DNA of 64,000 bases, from NCBI RefSeq assembly GCF_016458235.1, contig NZ_JAEMHK010000007.1, positions 124,001-188,000 on the forward strand, written 5' to 3'. The DNA is from Geomonas propionica (GTDB lineage Bacteria > Desulfobacterota > Desulfuromonadia > Geobacterales > Geobacteraceae). The position numbers were made by a program, and so were the translations under genes. The notes beneath the pieces were generated by a model, which saw only the letters and a program-made list of their open reading frames with translations, was not told where the DNA came from and searched no databases. This document shows, piece after piece, positions 47,926 to 57,880 of the stretch (the stretch's first letter is position 1; every line of letters begins with the position of its first letter).

Positions 47926-48874
47926 GATTAAGCGGATAGTTGCGGAGATCGAACAGGCGCAGAGCTTCCTGGTCACCAGCCACGAGAGCCCCGACCCCGA
48001 CGCGGTCGGTTCCTCCCTGGCTTTGGCCAACTACCTCACCGCGCGGGGCAAGGACGTCACCGTCTACCTCTCCGACCCGGTCCCCGACAACTGCACCTTT
48101 TTGCCCATGGCCGACCAGGTCTACGGCGAGATGCCGGAGCGCGACTTCGACGTCTGCTTCGTGCTCGACGTCGGCGAATTCCGCCGCGCCGGCAAGGCGG
48201 TCACCGGCAACCAGAGGATCGGCCGCTTCATCAACGTCGACCATCACCTGGGATGCGAGAACTTCGGCGTCTGCAACCTGATCGACCCCAAGGCGAGCGC
48301 CACCGCGGCACTCATCTACCGGATCATCAGGGCAGCCGGCGACGAGGTGGATTTCCCCACCGCGCTCTGCATCTATACCGCCATCCTGTCCGACACCGGG
48401 AGCTTCCACTATTCGAACTCCGACCCCGAGGCCTTCGCCATTGCCGGCGAGATGATCGGCAAGGGGGTGAACGCCTGGAGCGTGAACGAGAACCTCTACG
48501 AGAGCGAACCTTTGCAGAGAATCGCGCTCCTCGCGTTGGCGCTCTCCGACCTGACTGTCTCCCTCTCGGGCGAGTACGCCTCGGTCACGGTGACCCTCGA
48601 CATGTACCAGAAGACCGGCGCCAACGCCCAGGACACCGACCGCTTCATCAACTACCCCCGCTCCATCAAAGGGGTGCAGGTGGCGCTCTTTTTCCGCCAG
48701 GTCGACGAGGGGCTCTTCAAGGTCGGCTTCAGGAGCAAGGGCAAGGTGGACGTCGCGGCGGTATCCGCATCTTTCGGCGGCGGCGGACATCACAACGCGG
48801 CCGGCTGCATGGTACGCGGGACGCTTGCCGAGGTGAAGGCGCAGGTCTTCGACCGGTTGGAGCAGATGCGCTGA
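47906..48874 (+). CDS. nrnA: Bifunctional oligoribonuclease / PAP phosphatase NrnA (DHH family)
   Basis: 322 residues from ATG 47906. The DHH core shows SHESPDPDAVGSSLAL, then VDHHLGCENFG (the DHH motif) and DTGSFHYSN, and the DHHA1 domain ends in SFGGGGHHNAAG. It degrades short RNA remnants (and in some species pAp or linear c-di-nucleotide products). It takes the place of Orn in many non-gamma bacteria. The start sits inside rbfA, and the stop overlaps the truB ATG, so all three are coupled. Confidence 0.93.
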   Translation: MTATTAEIKRIVAEIEQAQSFLVTSHESPDPDAVGSSLALANYLTARGKDVTVYLSDPVPDNCTFLPMADQVYGEMPERDFDVCFVLDVGEFRRAGKAVTGNQRIGRFINVDHHLGCENFGVCNLIDPKASATAALIYRIIRAAGDEVDFPTALCIYTAILSDTGSFHYSNSDPEAFAIAGEMIGKGVNAWSVNENLYESEPLQRIALLALALSDLTVSLSGEYASVTVTLDMYQKTGANAQDTDRFINYPRSIKGVQVALFFRQVDEGLFKVGFRSKGKVDVAAVSASFGGGGHHNAAGCMVRGTLAEVKAQVFDRLEQMR

Positions 48875-49761
48875 TGTTCAACGGCTTTTTCGTGATCGAC
48901 AAGCCGGCCGGCGTCACCTCGCATGACATCGTGTCCAAGGTCCGTCGCGCCATCAATCAGAAGAAGGTCGGCCACACCGGCACCCTCGATCCCTTCGCCA
49001 CCGGAGTTTTGCCGGTCGCGGTGGGGGAGGGGACCAAGTCGATCCAGTTCCTGGACGAGTCCGAGAAGGAATACCGGGCCGTGATGAGGCTCGGCATCGC
49101 CACCGACACCCAGGACCTGACCGGCGAGGTGATCTCGGAGCGCGAGTGGTCCCATATCGCCCCGGCCGACCTGGAAGAACTGGTGCCGCGTTTTCTCGGG
49201 CTCCAGAAACAGCTGCCCCCCATGTTCTCCGCCATCAAGCAGGGTGGCGTGCCGCTCTACAAGCTGGCGCGCAAGGGGATCGAGGTGGAGCGCGAGGCGC
49301 GCGAGGTGGAAATCCACGCGCTGACCTTCGACTGGATCCGTCTCCCCGAGGCCTGCTTCACCGTGCGCTGCTCGCGCGGCACCTACGTCAGGACCCTTGC
49401 CTGCGACATGGGCGAGGCGCTCGGCTGCGGCGCGCACCTCTTGGAGCTGCGGCGCACCCGGAGCGGGCTCTTCTGGGAGGCCGACGCCATCAGTATCGAG
49501 ACGCTGGCCGATGCCGCGGATCAGCAGGCGCTGCTCATGCCGCTGGACCGTGCGCTCAATCACTTAAAGCGGCTGGCCCTGACCGAGGCGGGTGGGAAGA
49601 AGGTGTTAAACGGCGTGGTGCCGCAGCCGCATGATTTCATCGATCCGCCCGGCGAATTTGCACAGGGGGAACAGGTGCGACTCTATCTGGGGGAGCGCTT
49701 CGCGGCAGTAGCGGAGTACGACAAGCTCAAAGGGCTCAGGCTGGCCCGCGTATTCAACTAG
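48874..49761 (+). CDS. truB: tRNA pseudouridine(55) synthase TruB
   Basis: 295 residues. MFNGFFVIDKPAGVTSHDIV is the TruB start; the catalytic Asp39 lies in HTGTLDPFATGVLPV; SRGTYVRTLACDMG and a C-terminal PUA-like part complete it. It makes pseudouridine 55 in the T loop of tRNAs. It begins at the TGATG junction with nrnA. Usual partner in the rbfA-truB-rpsO order. Confidence 0.96.
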   Translation: MFNGFFVIDKPAGVTSHDIVSKVRRAINQKKVGHTGTLDPFATGVLPVAVGEGTKSIQFLDESEKEYRAVMRLGIATDTQDLTGEVISEREWSHIAPADLEELVPRFLGLQKQLPPMFSAIKQGGVPLYKLARKGIEVEREAREVEIHALTFDWIRLPEACFTVRCSRGTYVRTLACDMGEALGCGAHLLELRRTRSGLFWEADAISIETLADAADQQALLMPLDRALNHLKRLALTEAGGKKVLNGVVPQPHDFIDPPGEFAQGEQVRLYLGERFAAVAEYDKLKGLRLARVFN

Positions 49762-49770
49762 TATTCCTTC

Positions 49771-49799
49771 TTTACACGTACTTGCTTTTGTGATAAGAG
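49771..49799 (+). promoter_or_regulatory. Candidate promoter of rpsO
   Basis: TTTACA at 49771-49776 and TAAGAG at 49794-49799 with a 17-base spacer. A separate rpsO promoter within the operon is common in bacteria. Confidence 0.4.
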
Positions 49800-49889
49800 T
49801 TAAAGGTCTTGATCTATTCCGTGGAGGCAATCTCTGCGGGCAGGTATAAATAAGCAAAATAACTAGGAAGCGGAAGGGGGTGTCACCAC

Positions 49890-50156
49890 ATGCTGCAAAC
49901 TGAAAAGAAGCAGGAAATCATCACAGCTCATAAGCTGCACGATTCCGACACGGGTTCGCCGGAAGTGCAGATTGCAATTCTTTCTGAGCGTATCACCTAT
50001 CTGACTGAGCACTTCAAGACTCACAAGAAGGATCATCACAGCCGTCGCGGTCTGCTGAAGATCGTCGGTCAGAGAAGGGGTCTGCTGGACTACCTGAAGA
50101 AGAAAGACGTCGAAAGGTACAAGGCGATCATCGCTAAACTCGGCATCAGAAGGTAA
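49890..50156 (+). CDS. rpsO: 30S ribosomal protein S15
   Basis: 88 residues, the normal length. [36 protein letters not shown] carries the H-D-SRRGL signature that contacts 16S rRNA at a three-way junction. GGAAG-GGGG sequences precede the ATG. In other bacteria S15 represses its own message through a leader structure; the 128-base leader leaves room for that but I could not identify the fold. Followed by two hairpin terminators before pnp. Confidence 0.97.
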   Translation: MLQTEKKQEIITAHKLHDSDTGSPEVQIAILSERITYLTEHFKTHKKDHHSRRGLLKIVGQRRGLLDYLKKKDVERYKAIIAKLGIRR

Positions 50157-50157
50157 G

Positions 50158-50195
50158 AAAAGGCAGTATACCTCCCCGGGTATATTGCCTTTCCT
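50158..50195 (+). terminator. Terminator after rpsO
   Basis: AAAGGCAGTATACC pairs with GGGTATATTGCCTTT (one wobble) around a short C-rich loop, then TCCTCTTTC. In E. coli a similar rpsO-pnp spacer is cut by RNase III to control pnp. Confidence 0.75.
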
Positions 50196-50207
50196 CTTTC
50201 ATCATGT

Positions 50208-50230
50208 AAGGGCCTCGTGCCCTTTTTCTT
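50208..50230 (+). terminator. Second hairpin with T run in the rpsO-pnp spacer
   Basis: AAGGGC-CTCGT-GCCCTT followed by TTTCTTT. Together with the first hairpin it would limit read-through into pnp. No clear separate pnp promoter is seen between here and 50340. Confidence 0.6.
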
Positions 50231-50339
50231 TGTTGGGGACGTGGATAAAACTGCCCTGCGGCGCACCTTTCGCCCGCAAGGCGCTTTTCTCGGCGGCCCC
50301 AACACCAACCGTAGCAATCCTAAAATGGAGGCCGTAACA

Positions 50340-52430
50340 ATGGTACACACTGTCCAAGCAGAGTGCTGTGGCAAGACTATTACTATCGAAACAGGAAAGA
50401 TTGCAAAGCAGGCAAGCGGCGCGGTCATGATCAAAAGCGGCGACACCATGGTGCTGGTCACCGCCGTCGCCATGAAAAACGCCAAGGAAGGGCAGGGTTT
50501 CTTCCCGCTCACCGTCAACTACCAGGAAAAAGCCTACGCAGGCGGCCGCATCCCCGGCTCCTTCTTCAAGCGCGAAGGGCGTCCCTCCGACAGCGAGACC
50601 CTGACCTGCCGTCTCATCGACCGTCCCATCCGTCCGCTGTTCCCGGAAGGCTTCCTTAACGACACCCAGATCATGGCTACCGTCATGTCGGCGGACAAGG
50701 ACCACGATCCCGGCATCCTCGCCATGATCGGCGCCTCCGCGGCCCTCATGGTTTCCGACGCCCCCTTCGCCGGCCCGATCGCCGGCGTCAAGGTCGGCCG
50801 CGTCGACGGCAAGTTCATCGCCAACCCGACCTCCGAGCAGGAAGAGCAGAGCGACATGGAGATCGTGATCGCGGCCTCCAAGGACGCCATCCTCATGGTA
50901 GAAGGTAGCGCCTCCGAAGTCTCCGAGGACGACCTCCTCGAAGCAATCTTCTTCGGCAAGGAAGCGGTGCAGGGGATCCTCGCAGCGCAGGAAGAGCTTG
51001 CTGCCAAGGTCGGCGTTGCCAAGCGCGACGTCCCGGCGCCGGTAGTGAACGAGGCCCTGAAAGCCCGCGTTGACGCCCTCGCCAAGGAAGAGATGAAGGC
51101 GGCGGTGCGCATCAAGGCGAAGGGCGAGCGTCACGACGCCATCGACGCCATCACCGAGAAGACCGTAGCGGCGCTGGCCGCCGAGTTCGAAGGGAGCGAG
51201 AAGGAAGTCAAAGCCTTCATCGAAGACCTCGAGTACAACCTGGTGCGCGAGCACATCATCAAGGACGGCTCCAGGATCGACGGCCGCGACACCAAGACCA
51301 TCCGTACCATCTCCACCGAAGTCGGCTTCCTGCCGCGCGCCCACGGTTCCGCCCTGTTCACCCGCGGCGAAACCCAGTCCATCGTGGCCGCCACCCTGGG
51401 CACCTCGGTCGACGAGCAGCGCATCGACTCGCTCTACGGCGATTCCAGGAAGAAGTTCCTCCTGCACTACAACTTCCCGCCGTACTCCGTCGGCGAGACC
51501 AGCTTCCGCCTCGCCCCGGGCCGCCGCGAAATCGGCCACGGCATGCTCGCCGAGCGCGCGCTGCAGCAGGTGCTCCCGAAGCACGACGACTTCCCCTACA
51601 CCATCCGCATCGTCTCGGACATCACCGAGAGTAACGGTTCCTCCTCCATGGCCACCGTTTGCGGCGGCTCCATGTCCATGATGGACGCCGGCATCCCGAT
51701 CAAGGCACCGGTCGCGGGTATCGCCATGGGCCTCATCAAGGAAGGCGACGAGTACGCCATCCTCTCCGACATCCTGGGCGACGAAGACCACCTGGGCGAC
51801 ATGGACTTCAAAGTCGCAGGTACCGCCGAGGGCGTCACCGCGCTGCAGATGGACATCAAGATCGGCGGCGTAACCCGCGAGATCATGGGTGCCGCATTGG
51901 CGCAGGCAAAAGCCGGCCGTGTCCACATCCTGGGCGAAATGGCCAAGACCCTCGCCACCGCACGCGGTGATCTCTCCTCCTTCGCACCGCGCATCACCAC
52001 CATCTGGGTCAAGGTCGACAAGATCCGCGACGTCATCGGTTCCGGCGGCAAGAACATCCGCAGCGTCACCGAGGCAACCGGCGTGGCTATCGACATCGAG
52101 GACACCGGCAAGATCAACATCGCTTCCAACAACAAGGAAGCATGCGACCTCGCCATCAAGATGATCAGGAACCTCACCGCCGAGGCAGAAGAAGGCAAGC
52201 TCTACATGGGCACCGTCAAGAAGATCATGGAATTCGGCGCATTCGTCGAGATCTTCCCGGGCACCGACGGCCTGGTGCACGTTTCCGAGCTCGACACCGA
52301 GCGCGTGAAGAACGTGAGCGACATCCTGAAAGAAGGCGACAAGGTGCTGGTGAAGTGCATCGGCATCGACAAGCAGGGCAAGATCAAGCTGTCCCGCAAA
52401 GAGGCCCTGGGCCAGACTTTCACCGAATAA
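50340..52430 (+). CDS. pnp: Polyribonucleotide nucleotidyltransferase (PNPase)
   Basis: 696 residues from ATG 50340 with GGAG nine bases before; the frame is open further left but without signals. Two RNase PH domains (about 10-230 and 315-540, including [19 protein letters not shown] and the catalytic-core [14 protein letters not shown]) flank an alpha-helical domain. KH (about 550-615, [14 protein letters not shown]) and S1 (about 620-690, [19 protein letters not shown]) end it. It degrades RNA 3' to 5' with phosphate, the core of the degradosome. Confidence 0.97.
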   Translation: MVHTVQAECCGKTITIETGKIAKQASGAVMIKSGDTMVLVTAVAMKNAKEGQGFFPLTVNYQEKAYAGGRIPGSFFKREGRPSDSETLTCRLIDRPIRPLFPEGFLNDTQIMATVMSADKDHDPGILAMIGASAALMVSDAPFAGPIAGVKVGRVDGKFIANPTSEQEEQSDMEIVIAASKDAILMVEGSASEVSEDDLLEAIFFGKEAVQGILAAQEELAAKVGVAKRDVPAPVVNEALKARVDALAKEEMKAAVRIKAKGERHDAIDAITEKTVAALAAEFEGSEKEVKAFIEDLEYNLVREHIIKDGSRIDGRDTKTIRTISTEVGFLPRAHGSALFTRGETQSIVAATLGTSVDEQRIDSLYGDSRKKFLLHYNFPPYSVGETSFRLAPGRREIGHGMLAERALQQVLPKHDDFPYTIRIVSDITESNGSSSMATVCGGSMSMMDAGIPIKAPVAGIAMGLIKEGDEYAILSDILGDEDHLGDMDFKVAGTAEGVTALQMDIKIGGVTREIMGAALAQAKAGRVHILGEMAKTLATARGDLSSFAPRITTIWVKVDKIRDVIGSGGKNIRSVTEATGVAIDIEDTGKINIASNNKEACDLAIKMIRNLTAEAEEGKLYMGTVKKIMEFGAFVEIFPGTDGLVHVSELDTERVKNVSDILKEGDKVLVKCIGIDKQGKIKLSRKEALGQTFTE

Positions 52431-52483
52431 TTTCTCTCATTTGAAAACTGGCAATTCATGGGTTTCCCGGTATAGTTCTAGCC

Positions 52484-53740
52484 ATGATTAAAAAGACCAC
52501 CCTAAATAACGGTATCCGCGTCATAACTGAGCGGATACCGTATGCCAGCTCGGTTTCCATAGGAATTTGGGTCGCCAACGGCTCCCGCCACGAACGGCGG
52601 GAGTCGAACGGCGTCGCCCATTTCATCGAACACCTCCTCTTTAAAGGCACTGATCGTCGTTCCTCATTGGATATTGCCCGTGAAATTGACTCCGTGGGCG
52701 GCGTCCTGAACGCCTTCACCAGCCGCGAGTACGTCTGCTACTACGCCAAGGTGCTGGACAAGTTTCTCCCCCGGGCGGTCGACCTTCTAACCGACATTTT
52801 CCTCCATTCCACCTTCGACAGCGACGAGATCGAAAAGGAACGCCGCGTGGTGCTCCAAGAGATCAACATGATGGAGGACACCCCGGACGACCTGATCCAC
52901 GACCTGTTCCACCAGCATTTCTGGAAGGGGCACCCGCTGGGGATGTCGATCCTGGGCGACGCCGAGAGCGTCACCGGGCTCTCCCGCGAGGCGATCATCG
53001 CCTACAAAGATCAGATGTACCGCGCCGACGACATCATCGTCACCGCCGCCGGCAACGTCACCCACGAAAAGCTCACCGCGCTCCTCGAGGAGTTCCTGCA
53101 GGGAGTGGTCCCCGGGCACGGCAGGACCGAATCCGTACCGCCGGTGTACGAGCGCCGCATCGAGTTGGTCGAGAAGGACCTGGAGCAGATCCACGTCTGC
53201 CTCGGCCTTAAGGGGGTGCAGCAAAGCCACCCGCAGCGCTACGACGCCTTCATCATGAACGCCATCCTGGGGGGCTCCATGAGCTCGCGCCTGTTCCAGG
53301 AGGTGCGCGAGAAGAGCGGCCTTGCCTACTCGGTCTACTCCTACATCGCCTCCCACGCCGACGCCGGCTCCCTGGTAGTCTACGCGGGCGCGAGCCCCGA
53401 GAACGCCAAGGAGCTCCTGGAGATCATGCTGCGCGAGATCGGGCGCTTCAAGAACGAGCCGGTCCCCGCCGACCAGCTCGAGGCGGCTCGGGAGCAACTC
53501 AAAGGCAACCTGCTGCTGTCGCTTGAATCCAGCGACAACAGGATGTCCCGCCTGGCCAAGAACGAAATTTACTTCGGCACGCCGCTGCCGCTTTCCGAGA
53601 TCATGGAAGGGTTCGACGGTGTGACGTCGGAGAGCATCCTGCAACTCGCCAACGAAATCCTGGACAACTCCGCGCTGACCCTCGTCATGCTGGGCCGGAT
53701 CGGAACGCCTTCCTTCGCCAACTCCGACATCAACGTCTGA
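52484..53740 (+). CDS. M16-family zinc peptidase (mitochondrial processing peptidase-like)
   Basis: 418 residues. The inverted zinc motif HFIEH (in [14 protein letters not shown], near residue 47) and the downstream Glu region ([13 protein letters not shown]) define an active M16B peptidase; the second half is the non-catalytic twin. Substrates of bacterial members are mostly unknown; a homolog after pnp and before dut is common. No Shine-Dalgarno is visible. TATAGT (52471-52476) lies seven bases before the ATG, which would fit a leaderless message. Confidence 0.92.
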   Translation: MIKKTTLNNGIRVITERIPYASSVSIGIWVANGSRHERRESNGVAHFIEHLLFKGTDRRSSLDIAREIDSVGGVLNAFTSREYVCYYAKVLDKFLPRAVDLLTDIFLHSTFDSDEIEKERRVVLQEINMMEDTPDDLIHDLFHQHFWKGHPLGMSILGDAESVTGLSREAIIAYKDQMYRADDIIVTAAGNVTHEKLTALLEEFLQGVVPGHGRTESVPPVYERRIELVEKDLEQIHVCLGLKGVQQSHPQRYDAFIMNAILGGSMSSRLFQEVREKSGLAYSVYSYIASHADAGSLVVYAGASPENAKELLEIMLREIGRFKNEPVPADQLEAAREQLKGNLLLSLESSDNRMSRLAKNEIYFGTPLPLSEIMEGFDGVTSESILQLANEILDNSALTLVMLGRIGTPSFANSDINV

Positions 53741-54180
53741 TGAAAATGATCCCCATCCGGATAAAGCGCCTGCGGTCGACCCCTCTCCCCTGTTACATGA
53801 CCGAGCAGGCGGCGGGCGTCGACCTGCATGCCGCGCTCGAGGAAGATTTCGTGCTGCATCCCGGCGAGCGCGCCCTGGTGCCGACCGGGTTGGCCGTCGA
53901 GATTCCTCCCGGCTTCGAGGCGCAGGTGCGTCCCAGGAGCGGCCTGGCCCTCAGGCACGGCATCGCCCTGGTCAACTCGCCCGGCACCATCGACGCCGAT
54001 TACCGCGGCGAGATAGGCGTCATCGTGATCAACCACGGCAGCGAGCCCTTCACCATCAAAGACGGCGAGCGCATCGCCCAGATGGTGTTCGCCCGCTGCG
54101 AGCGCGCCGAGTTCATCGAAGTCGACGATCTTAGCGACACTGCACGCGGCGCCGGCGGGTTCGGACACACGGGCAGATAA
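53740..54180 (+). CDS. dut: dUTP diphosphatase (dUTPase)
   Basis: 146 residues with the five dUTPase motifs: [16 protein letters not shown] (in [11 protein letters not shown]), the [11 protein letters not shown] substrate loop with catalytic Asp, GERIAQMVF, and the C-terminal [10 protein letters not shown] arm that closes the site. It hydrolyses dUTP to dUMP, keeping uracil out of DNA. The ATG overlaps the stop of the M16 gene (TGATG) and no separate ribosome site is seen, so it is coupled. Confidence 0.96.
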   Translation: MKMIPIRIKRLRSTPLPCYMTEQAAGVDLHAALEEDFVLHPGERALVPTGLAVEIPPGFEAQVRPRSGLALRHGIALVNSPGTIDADYRGEIGVIVINHGSEPFTIKDGERIAQMVFARCERAEFIEVDDLSDTARGAGGFGHTGR

Positions 54181-54199
54181 AGATCAAGAGATTTGACCT

Positions 54200-54218
54200 C
54201 CCCCTTTTGCAAAGGGGG
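54200..54218 (+). repeat. C/G-rich hairpin repeat downstream of dut
   Basis: CCCCCTTT-TGC-AAAGGGGG, an 8-bp perfect stem, same type as the elements at 33471 and 47430. The 190-base gap also holds TGTCCGG (54273-54279) and CCGGACA further on, a possible second stem. Confidence 0.6.
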
Positions 54219-54370
54219 GGACATTAGTTCACCTGCAGCGCTTCGTGAGGGCGTTTCCCCTAGGGTGCTTGGGATGTCCGGAAGGACCTTCGCGAAGTGG
54301 TAAAGGCTGCAACCTGTCCTGCCGGACAGCCGCGTCACCCATTCTTAAACCATCTTACGGGGGTACGCCC

Positions 54371-55474
54371 ATGAAAGATCCTCGCGTCAGACAATTCGCC
54401 GAAGTCCTGGTCAACTACTCGGCCCGTGTGCAGCCGGGCGACGTGGTGCTCATCTCCTGCGCCGGCCTGGAAGGGGAGCCGCTGGTCAAGGAGCTCTACG
54501 CCCTGTGCCTGGAGAAGGGGGCCAAGTACGTCGAGTACGAGTTCAGCATCCCGGACATCGGCCGCTACTTCTACAACCTCGCCAGCCCCGACCAGCTTTC
54601 CTATTTCCCGCAGCACAAGCTCGATTTCATGAAACAGGTCGACGTCTACTTCGGTCTCTCCGCCGCGGACAATTCCATGGTAATGGCCCAAGCGAACCAG
54701 AAGAGCATGATCGCCTGGTCCAAGGTGGTGCGCCCTATCATCGACCAGCGTGTCAAGGGGACCCGCTGGGTGGTGACCCGCTACCCGACCCACGGAGCCG
54801 CGCAGGAAGCGCGCATGAGCCTGGACGAGTACGAGGATTACCTCTTCGCCGCCTGCTGCATGGACTGGGAGGAGGAGTCGAAGAAGCAGGACGCGCTGAA
54901 AGCCTGCGTCGACGCCGCCGACCGGATCCGCATCAAGGCCACCGACACGGACCTCTCCTTCAGCATCAAGGGGCTCCCCGGCATCAAGTGCGACGGGCGC
55001 CTGAACATCCCCGACGGCGAGGTCTTCACCGCGCCGGTGCGCGATTCGGTGCAGGGGTATATCACCTACAACTGCCCGACCGTCTACCAGGGGAAGGAAT
55101 TCAACAACATCCGCCTGGAGTTTGCGAACGGACGCATCGTCAAGGCTACCGCACCCGGCATGGACGCCGAGCTGAACCGGATCCTGGATACCGACGAGGG
55201 GGCGCGCTACGTGGGCGAGTTCGCCATCGGGGTCAACCCCAAGATCCGGGTGCCGATGCGCAACATCCTGTTCGACGAGAAGATCTTCGGCTCGATCCAC
55301 TTCACCCCGGGGCAGGCCTACGACGAGTGCGACAACGGCAACCGCTCCGCCGTGCACTGGGACATGGTGAAGATCCTGGCCGGCGACGGCGAGCTGTGGT
55401 TCGACGACATCCTGATCCAGAAGGACGGCCGCTTCGTGCACGAGCCGCTTCTGGGGCTCAACCCCGGTGACTAG
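54371..55474 (+). CDS. Aminopeptidase, M29 family
   Basis: 367 residues. Starts MKDPRVRQFAEVLVNYSARVQPGDVVLI, followed in the C-terminal half by GEVFTAPV and SAVHWDMVKI-type segments that carry the metal ligands of thermophilic M29 (leucyl) aminopeptidases; GEFAIGVNPKI is also typical. It removes N-terminal amino acids using two metal ions. Start ATG 54371 has a G-rich sequence shortly upstream. The Sua5-like gene starts three bases after its stop. Confidence 0.9.
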   Translation: MKDPRVRQFAEVLVNYSARVQPGDVVLISCAGLEGEPLVKELYALCLEKGAKYVEYEFSIPDIGRYFYNLASPDQLSYFPQHKLDFMKQVDVYFGLSAADNSMVMAQANQKSMIAWSKVVRPIIDQRVKGTRWVVTRYPTHGAAQEARMSLDEYEDYLFAACCMDWEEESKKQDALKACVDAADRIRIKATDTDLSFSIKGLPGIKCDGRLNIPDGEVFTAPVRDSVQGYITYNCPTVYQGKEFNNIRLEFANGRIVKATAPGMDAELNRILDTDEGARYVGEFAIGVNPKIRVPMRNILFDEKIFGSIHFTPGQAYDECDNGNRSAVHWDMVKILAGDGELWFDDILIQKDGRFVHEPLLGLNPGD

Positions 55475-55476
55475 CC

Positions 55477-56085
55477 ATGCTGCTTGAGATCAACCCCGAC
55501 AATCCGCAACCGCGCCTGATCGCCAAGGTGGTCGAGATCCTGAAAAACGGCGGCGTGGTGGCCTATCCCACCGACACCACCTACGGCATCGGCTGCTCCA
55601 TCTTCAGCAAGAAGGGGATCGAGCGGATCTACCAGATCAAGCAACGCGACCGCAAGAAGCCGTTTTCCTTCATCTGCGCCGACATGTCCGAGATCTCCCG
55701 CTATGCCCGGGTCTCCAATTACGCCTTCAAGCTGCTGCGCCGCCTGCTGCCGGGGCAGTACACCTTCGTCATGGAGGCGGCCACTGTGGTGCCGGACCTC
55801 TTGCAGACCAAGCAGAAAACGGTCGGTATCCGTATTCCGGACAACAAGATCTGCCTGGCCATTGTGAAGGAGTTAGGCGCCCCCATCGTCACCACCAGCG
55901 CCAACCTCTCCGGCGAGGATCCCATCGGCAACCCGTGGGCGGTGGAGCACGAACTGGGCAAGCAACTGGACCTGGTTGTGGACGGCGGTGACCTTTCCGC
56001 CGACGTAAGTTCCGTGGTCAGTCTCATCGGCGATCGACCCGAGGTACTCAGAAAGGGTGTCGGGGACGTGAGCTGGTGCGAATAG
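55477..56085 (+). CDS. Sua5/YciO/YrdC family protein, L-threonylcarbamoyladenylate synthase-like
   Basis: 202 residues. GVVAYPTDTTYGIGCSIFSKKGIERIYQIKQRDRKKPF (in parts) has the YrdC nucleotide-binding face with conserved K and R, and TTSANLSGEDP near the end. Members with ANLSG make threonylcarbamoyl-AMP for t6A, the step before TsaE (1122 in this window). YciO-type relatives look alike and their role is less sure, and this one has YciO-like traits (RKKPFSFICADMSEISRYA), so I leave the symbol blank. Confidence 0.85.
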   Translation: MLLEINPDNPQPRLIAKVVEILKNGGVVAYPTDTTYGIGCSIFSKKGIERIYQIKQRDRKKPFSFICADMSEISRYARVSNYAFKLLRRLLPGQYTFVMEAATVVPDLLQTKQKTVGIRIPDNKICLAIVKELGAPIVTTSANLSGEDPIGNPWAVEHELGKQLDLVVDGGDLSADVSSVVSLIGDRPEVLRKGVGDVSWCE

Positions 56086-56112
56086 AGCGGTCCACGCCCG
56101 AGGTTATCATCC

Positions 56113-56466
56113 ATGCGTAAATCCACCGTGCGTCGCGGCATCAGATCCATCTGCGCCGGCATCCTCGCCCTGATCGCCGCCACCTTCTTCCATAGTGAGA
56201 TCTCGGCCCTCCTGATGCTCGGCATCGCCGGCGAGGCACGTCTCACCTTCCTGGGGTTTTTCCTCTCCGGGATGCTGGGTGGCTTCGGCGTGCTGGTCGC
56301 GGCCCTGGGGCTTTTGCAAAACGGGGAAGGGGAGCCGCGGGTGCGCCTTTTACCCACCATGGTGCTGCTGTTCTCGTTGGTCGTCCTCTTCTTCGTCCTC
56401 ACCTACACCTGGATCACCTCACCCTCCGCTCCGGTTCTCGCCCCGGGAGAAAGCATCAACATCTAG
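56113..56466 (+). CDS. Small inner-membrane protein, unknown function (117 aa)
   Basis: Three predicted membrane segments: about 12-37 (ICAGILALIAATFFHSEISALLML), 44-68 (LTFLGFFLSGMLGGFGVLVAALGLL) and 80-100 (VLLFSLVVLFFVLTYTWI), with a short periplasmic tail. I do not recognise a family. It follows the Sua5-like gene by 27 bases and may be co-transcribed. Codon use is like its neighbours. Confidence 0.7.
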   Translation: MRKSTVRRGIRSICAGILALIAATFFHSEISALLMLGIAGEARLTFLGFFLSGMLGGFGVLVAALGLLQNGEGEPRVRLLPTMVLLFSLVVLFFVLTYTWITSPSAPVLAPGESINI

Positions 56467-56469
56467 AAG

Positions 56470-56603
56470 CAGGTTGAGCTAAAGATTAAGTTTGAGAAAA
56501 GGCACGTGACGATCATTAGCCGCAAGTCGACTTTGCCCATGTTCTTTGTTTCTCCTCAACCTTAATCTTAATCTCAAGTCGCCTTTTGCCTTAACCTCAG
56601 CCT
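56470..56603 (+). repeat. Long imperfect inverted repeat
   Basis: CAGGTTGAG (56470-56478) faces CTCAGCCTG (56596-56604), AGATTAAG faces CTTAATCT, and AAAAGGC faces GCCTTTT (56581-56587). Variants of TTAACCT/CTTAATCT recur in the right arm. Probably a dispersed intergenic element; it fills most of the 188-base gap. Confidence 0.5.
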
Positions 56604-56620
56604 GTTTTTCATGATATATT
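56591..56620 (+). promoter_or_regulatory. Candidate promoter of queD-queE
   Basis: TTAACC at 56591-56596 and TATATT at 56615-56620 (18-base spacer), with TG one base before the -10 hexamer giving an extended -10. Confidence 0.5.
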
Positions 56621-56654
56621 GGCGTCACTGAAAATAATGAAAAGGGAGGGTGGC

Positions 56655-57023
56655 ATGTTTCGTCTCACCATTCACACTGCGTTTGCCGCTGCGCATAATC
56701 TGATCAACTACCAGGGCGACTGCGAAAACCTGCACGGCCACAACTGGAAGGTCGAAGTCTCCATCACCACCAACGAACTGGATAAGGCCGGCCTGGGCAT
56801 CGACTTCAAGATCCTCAAGCGGCAGACCAACGATCTCTTGAAAACACTGGACCACAAATACTTGAACGAACTGGCCCCTTTCTCGGAGCTCTCCCCGTCT
56901 TCGGAGAACATCGCCCGGTACCTTTACCATGAGCTGACCAAGATCTTCGGCTCGGACAAGGTCAAGGTAGACATGGTCACGGTGTGGGAATCCGACTTCG
57001 CGGCGGCGAGCTACTATGAGTAA
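56655..57023 (+). CDS. queD: 6-carboxy-5,6,7,8-tetrahydropterin synthase
   Basis: 122 residues from ATG 56655 (GGGAGGG five bases before). The zinc ligands lie in AAHN (His) and LHGHNW, with the catalytic Cys just before in GDCENLHGH, and the closing VWESDFAAASY holds the conserved Glu. It makes the pterin precursor of 7-deazaguanine for queuosine. An upstream in-frame start at 56619 lacks a ribosome site. It overlaps queE by eight bases, giving consecutive steps of one pathway. Confidence 0.94.
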   Translation: MFRLTIHTAFAAAHNLINYQGDCENLHGHNWKVEVSITTNELDKAGLGIDFKILKRQTNDLLKTLDHKYLNELAPFSELSPSSENIARYLYHELTKIFGSDKVKVDMVTVWESDFAAASYYE

Positions 57024-57768
57024 TCTGCAGGCGCCCCTGGTCGAATGTTTCTCCTCCATCCAGGGAGAGGGGGTGCTGGTCGGCTTGCGCCAGGTGTTTC
57101 TGCGCTTCTCCGGCTGCAACCTGAACTGCAAGTTCTGCGACACCCCGGGCATGACCGCCGTCCCGGACGAATGCCTGCTGGAGCTGACCCCCGGGCGGCG
57201 CGACTTCTTCAAGGTCCCTAACCCGGTACCGCTGGAGCGCGTGGCGACCTTGATGGAAAGCTGGACCGCGGCATGGCCCGGCATCCACCATTCCATCAGC
57301 ATCACTGGCGGGGAGCCGCTCCTTTTCGGGACGCTGCTCGAGGAGTGGCTGCCGGTGCTGAAAAAGATCCTCCCCATCTACCTCGAGACCAACGGCACGC
57401 TCCCCGAGGCGCTGGCACCGCTCATCCCGCACCTGGACAGCATTGGCATGGACATCAAGCTGCCGTCCTCGACCGGCTGCCCGGAGCTATGGGACCAGCA
57501 CCACGCCTTTCTGGAGTTGGCCGCCATGAAGGAGGTCTTCGTCAAGATAGTGGTGGGGCAGGAAACCGAAGACTGGGAGATCCAGCGTTCCTGCGCCATG
57601 ATCGCCTCGGTGGACCCTGCCATCCCGCTCATCCTGCAGCCGGTGACCCGCGACGACGGCAGCATCGGCATCGATGCCGTGCGCACCCTGGAACTCCAGG
57701 AACTCTGCTCCTCACTCCGGGAGGTGCGGGTCATCCCGCAGACCCACAAGTTCATGGGGCAGCTGTAG
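57016..57768 (+). CDS. queE: 7-carboxy-7-deazaguanine synthase
   Basis: 250 residues. Radical-SAM enzyme: the cluster motif CNLNCKFCD (C-x3-C-x2-C, near residues 34-41) and ITGGEPLLF for SAM binding. It turns QueD product into 7-carboxy-7-deazaguanine. queC and queF are not in the window. The start overlaps the queD end, and a strong terminator follows. Confidence 0.95.
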   Translation: MSNLQAPLVECFSSIQGEGVLVGLRQVFLRFSGCNLNCKFCDTPGMTAVPDECLLELTPGRRDFFKVPNPVPLERVATLMESWTAAWPGIHHSISITGGEPLLFGTLLEEWLPVLKKILPIYLETNGTLPEALAPLIPHLDSIGMDIKLPSSTGCPELWDQHHAFLELAAMKEVFVKIVVGQETEDWEIQRSCAMIASVDPAIPLILQPVTRDDGSIGIDAVRTLELQELCSSLREVRVIPQTHKFMGQL

Positions 57769-57793
57769 CGCCTCGTCAACAACGACATCAGCG

Positions 57794-57826
57794 AAGGGCG
57801 TCCATTGCGGGCGCCCTTTCTTTTTT
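57794..57826 (+). terminator. Rho-independent terminator after queE
   Basis: AAGGGCGTCC-ATTGC-GGGCGCCCTT (one wobble) then TCTTTTTT. Confidence 0.88.
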
Positions 57827-57845
57827 GCGGGGTGGCCGTTATAAT
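57817..57845 (+). promoter_or_regulatory. Candidate promoter of the moxR operon
   Basis: A perfect TATAAT at 57840-57845; at 17 bases upstream only TTTCTT, which is part of the previous terminator tail. Weak -35, so either it is activator-dependent or the real element differs. Confidence 0.45.
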
Positions 57846-57880
57846 GAGTGGCTGTGGCTTCACCCCGGGAGGTTTTCCAC

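Noticed and set aside
50217-50339. N-terminal extension of PNPase by 41 residues
   Set aside because: It runs over a terminator-like hairpin tail, and family alignment starts at [12 protein letters not shown] sequence at 50340.
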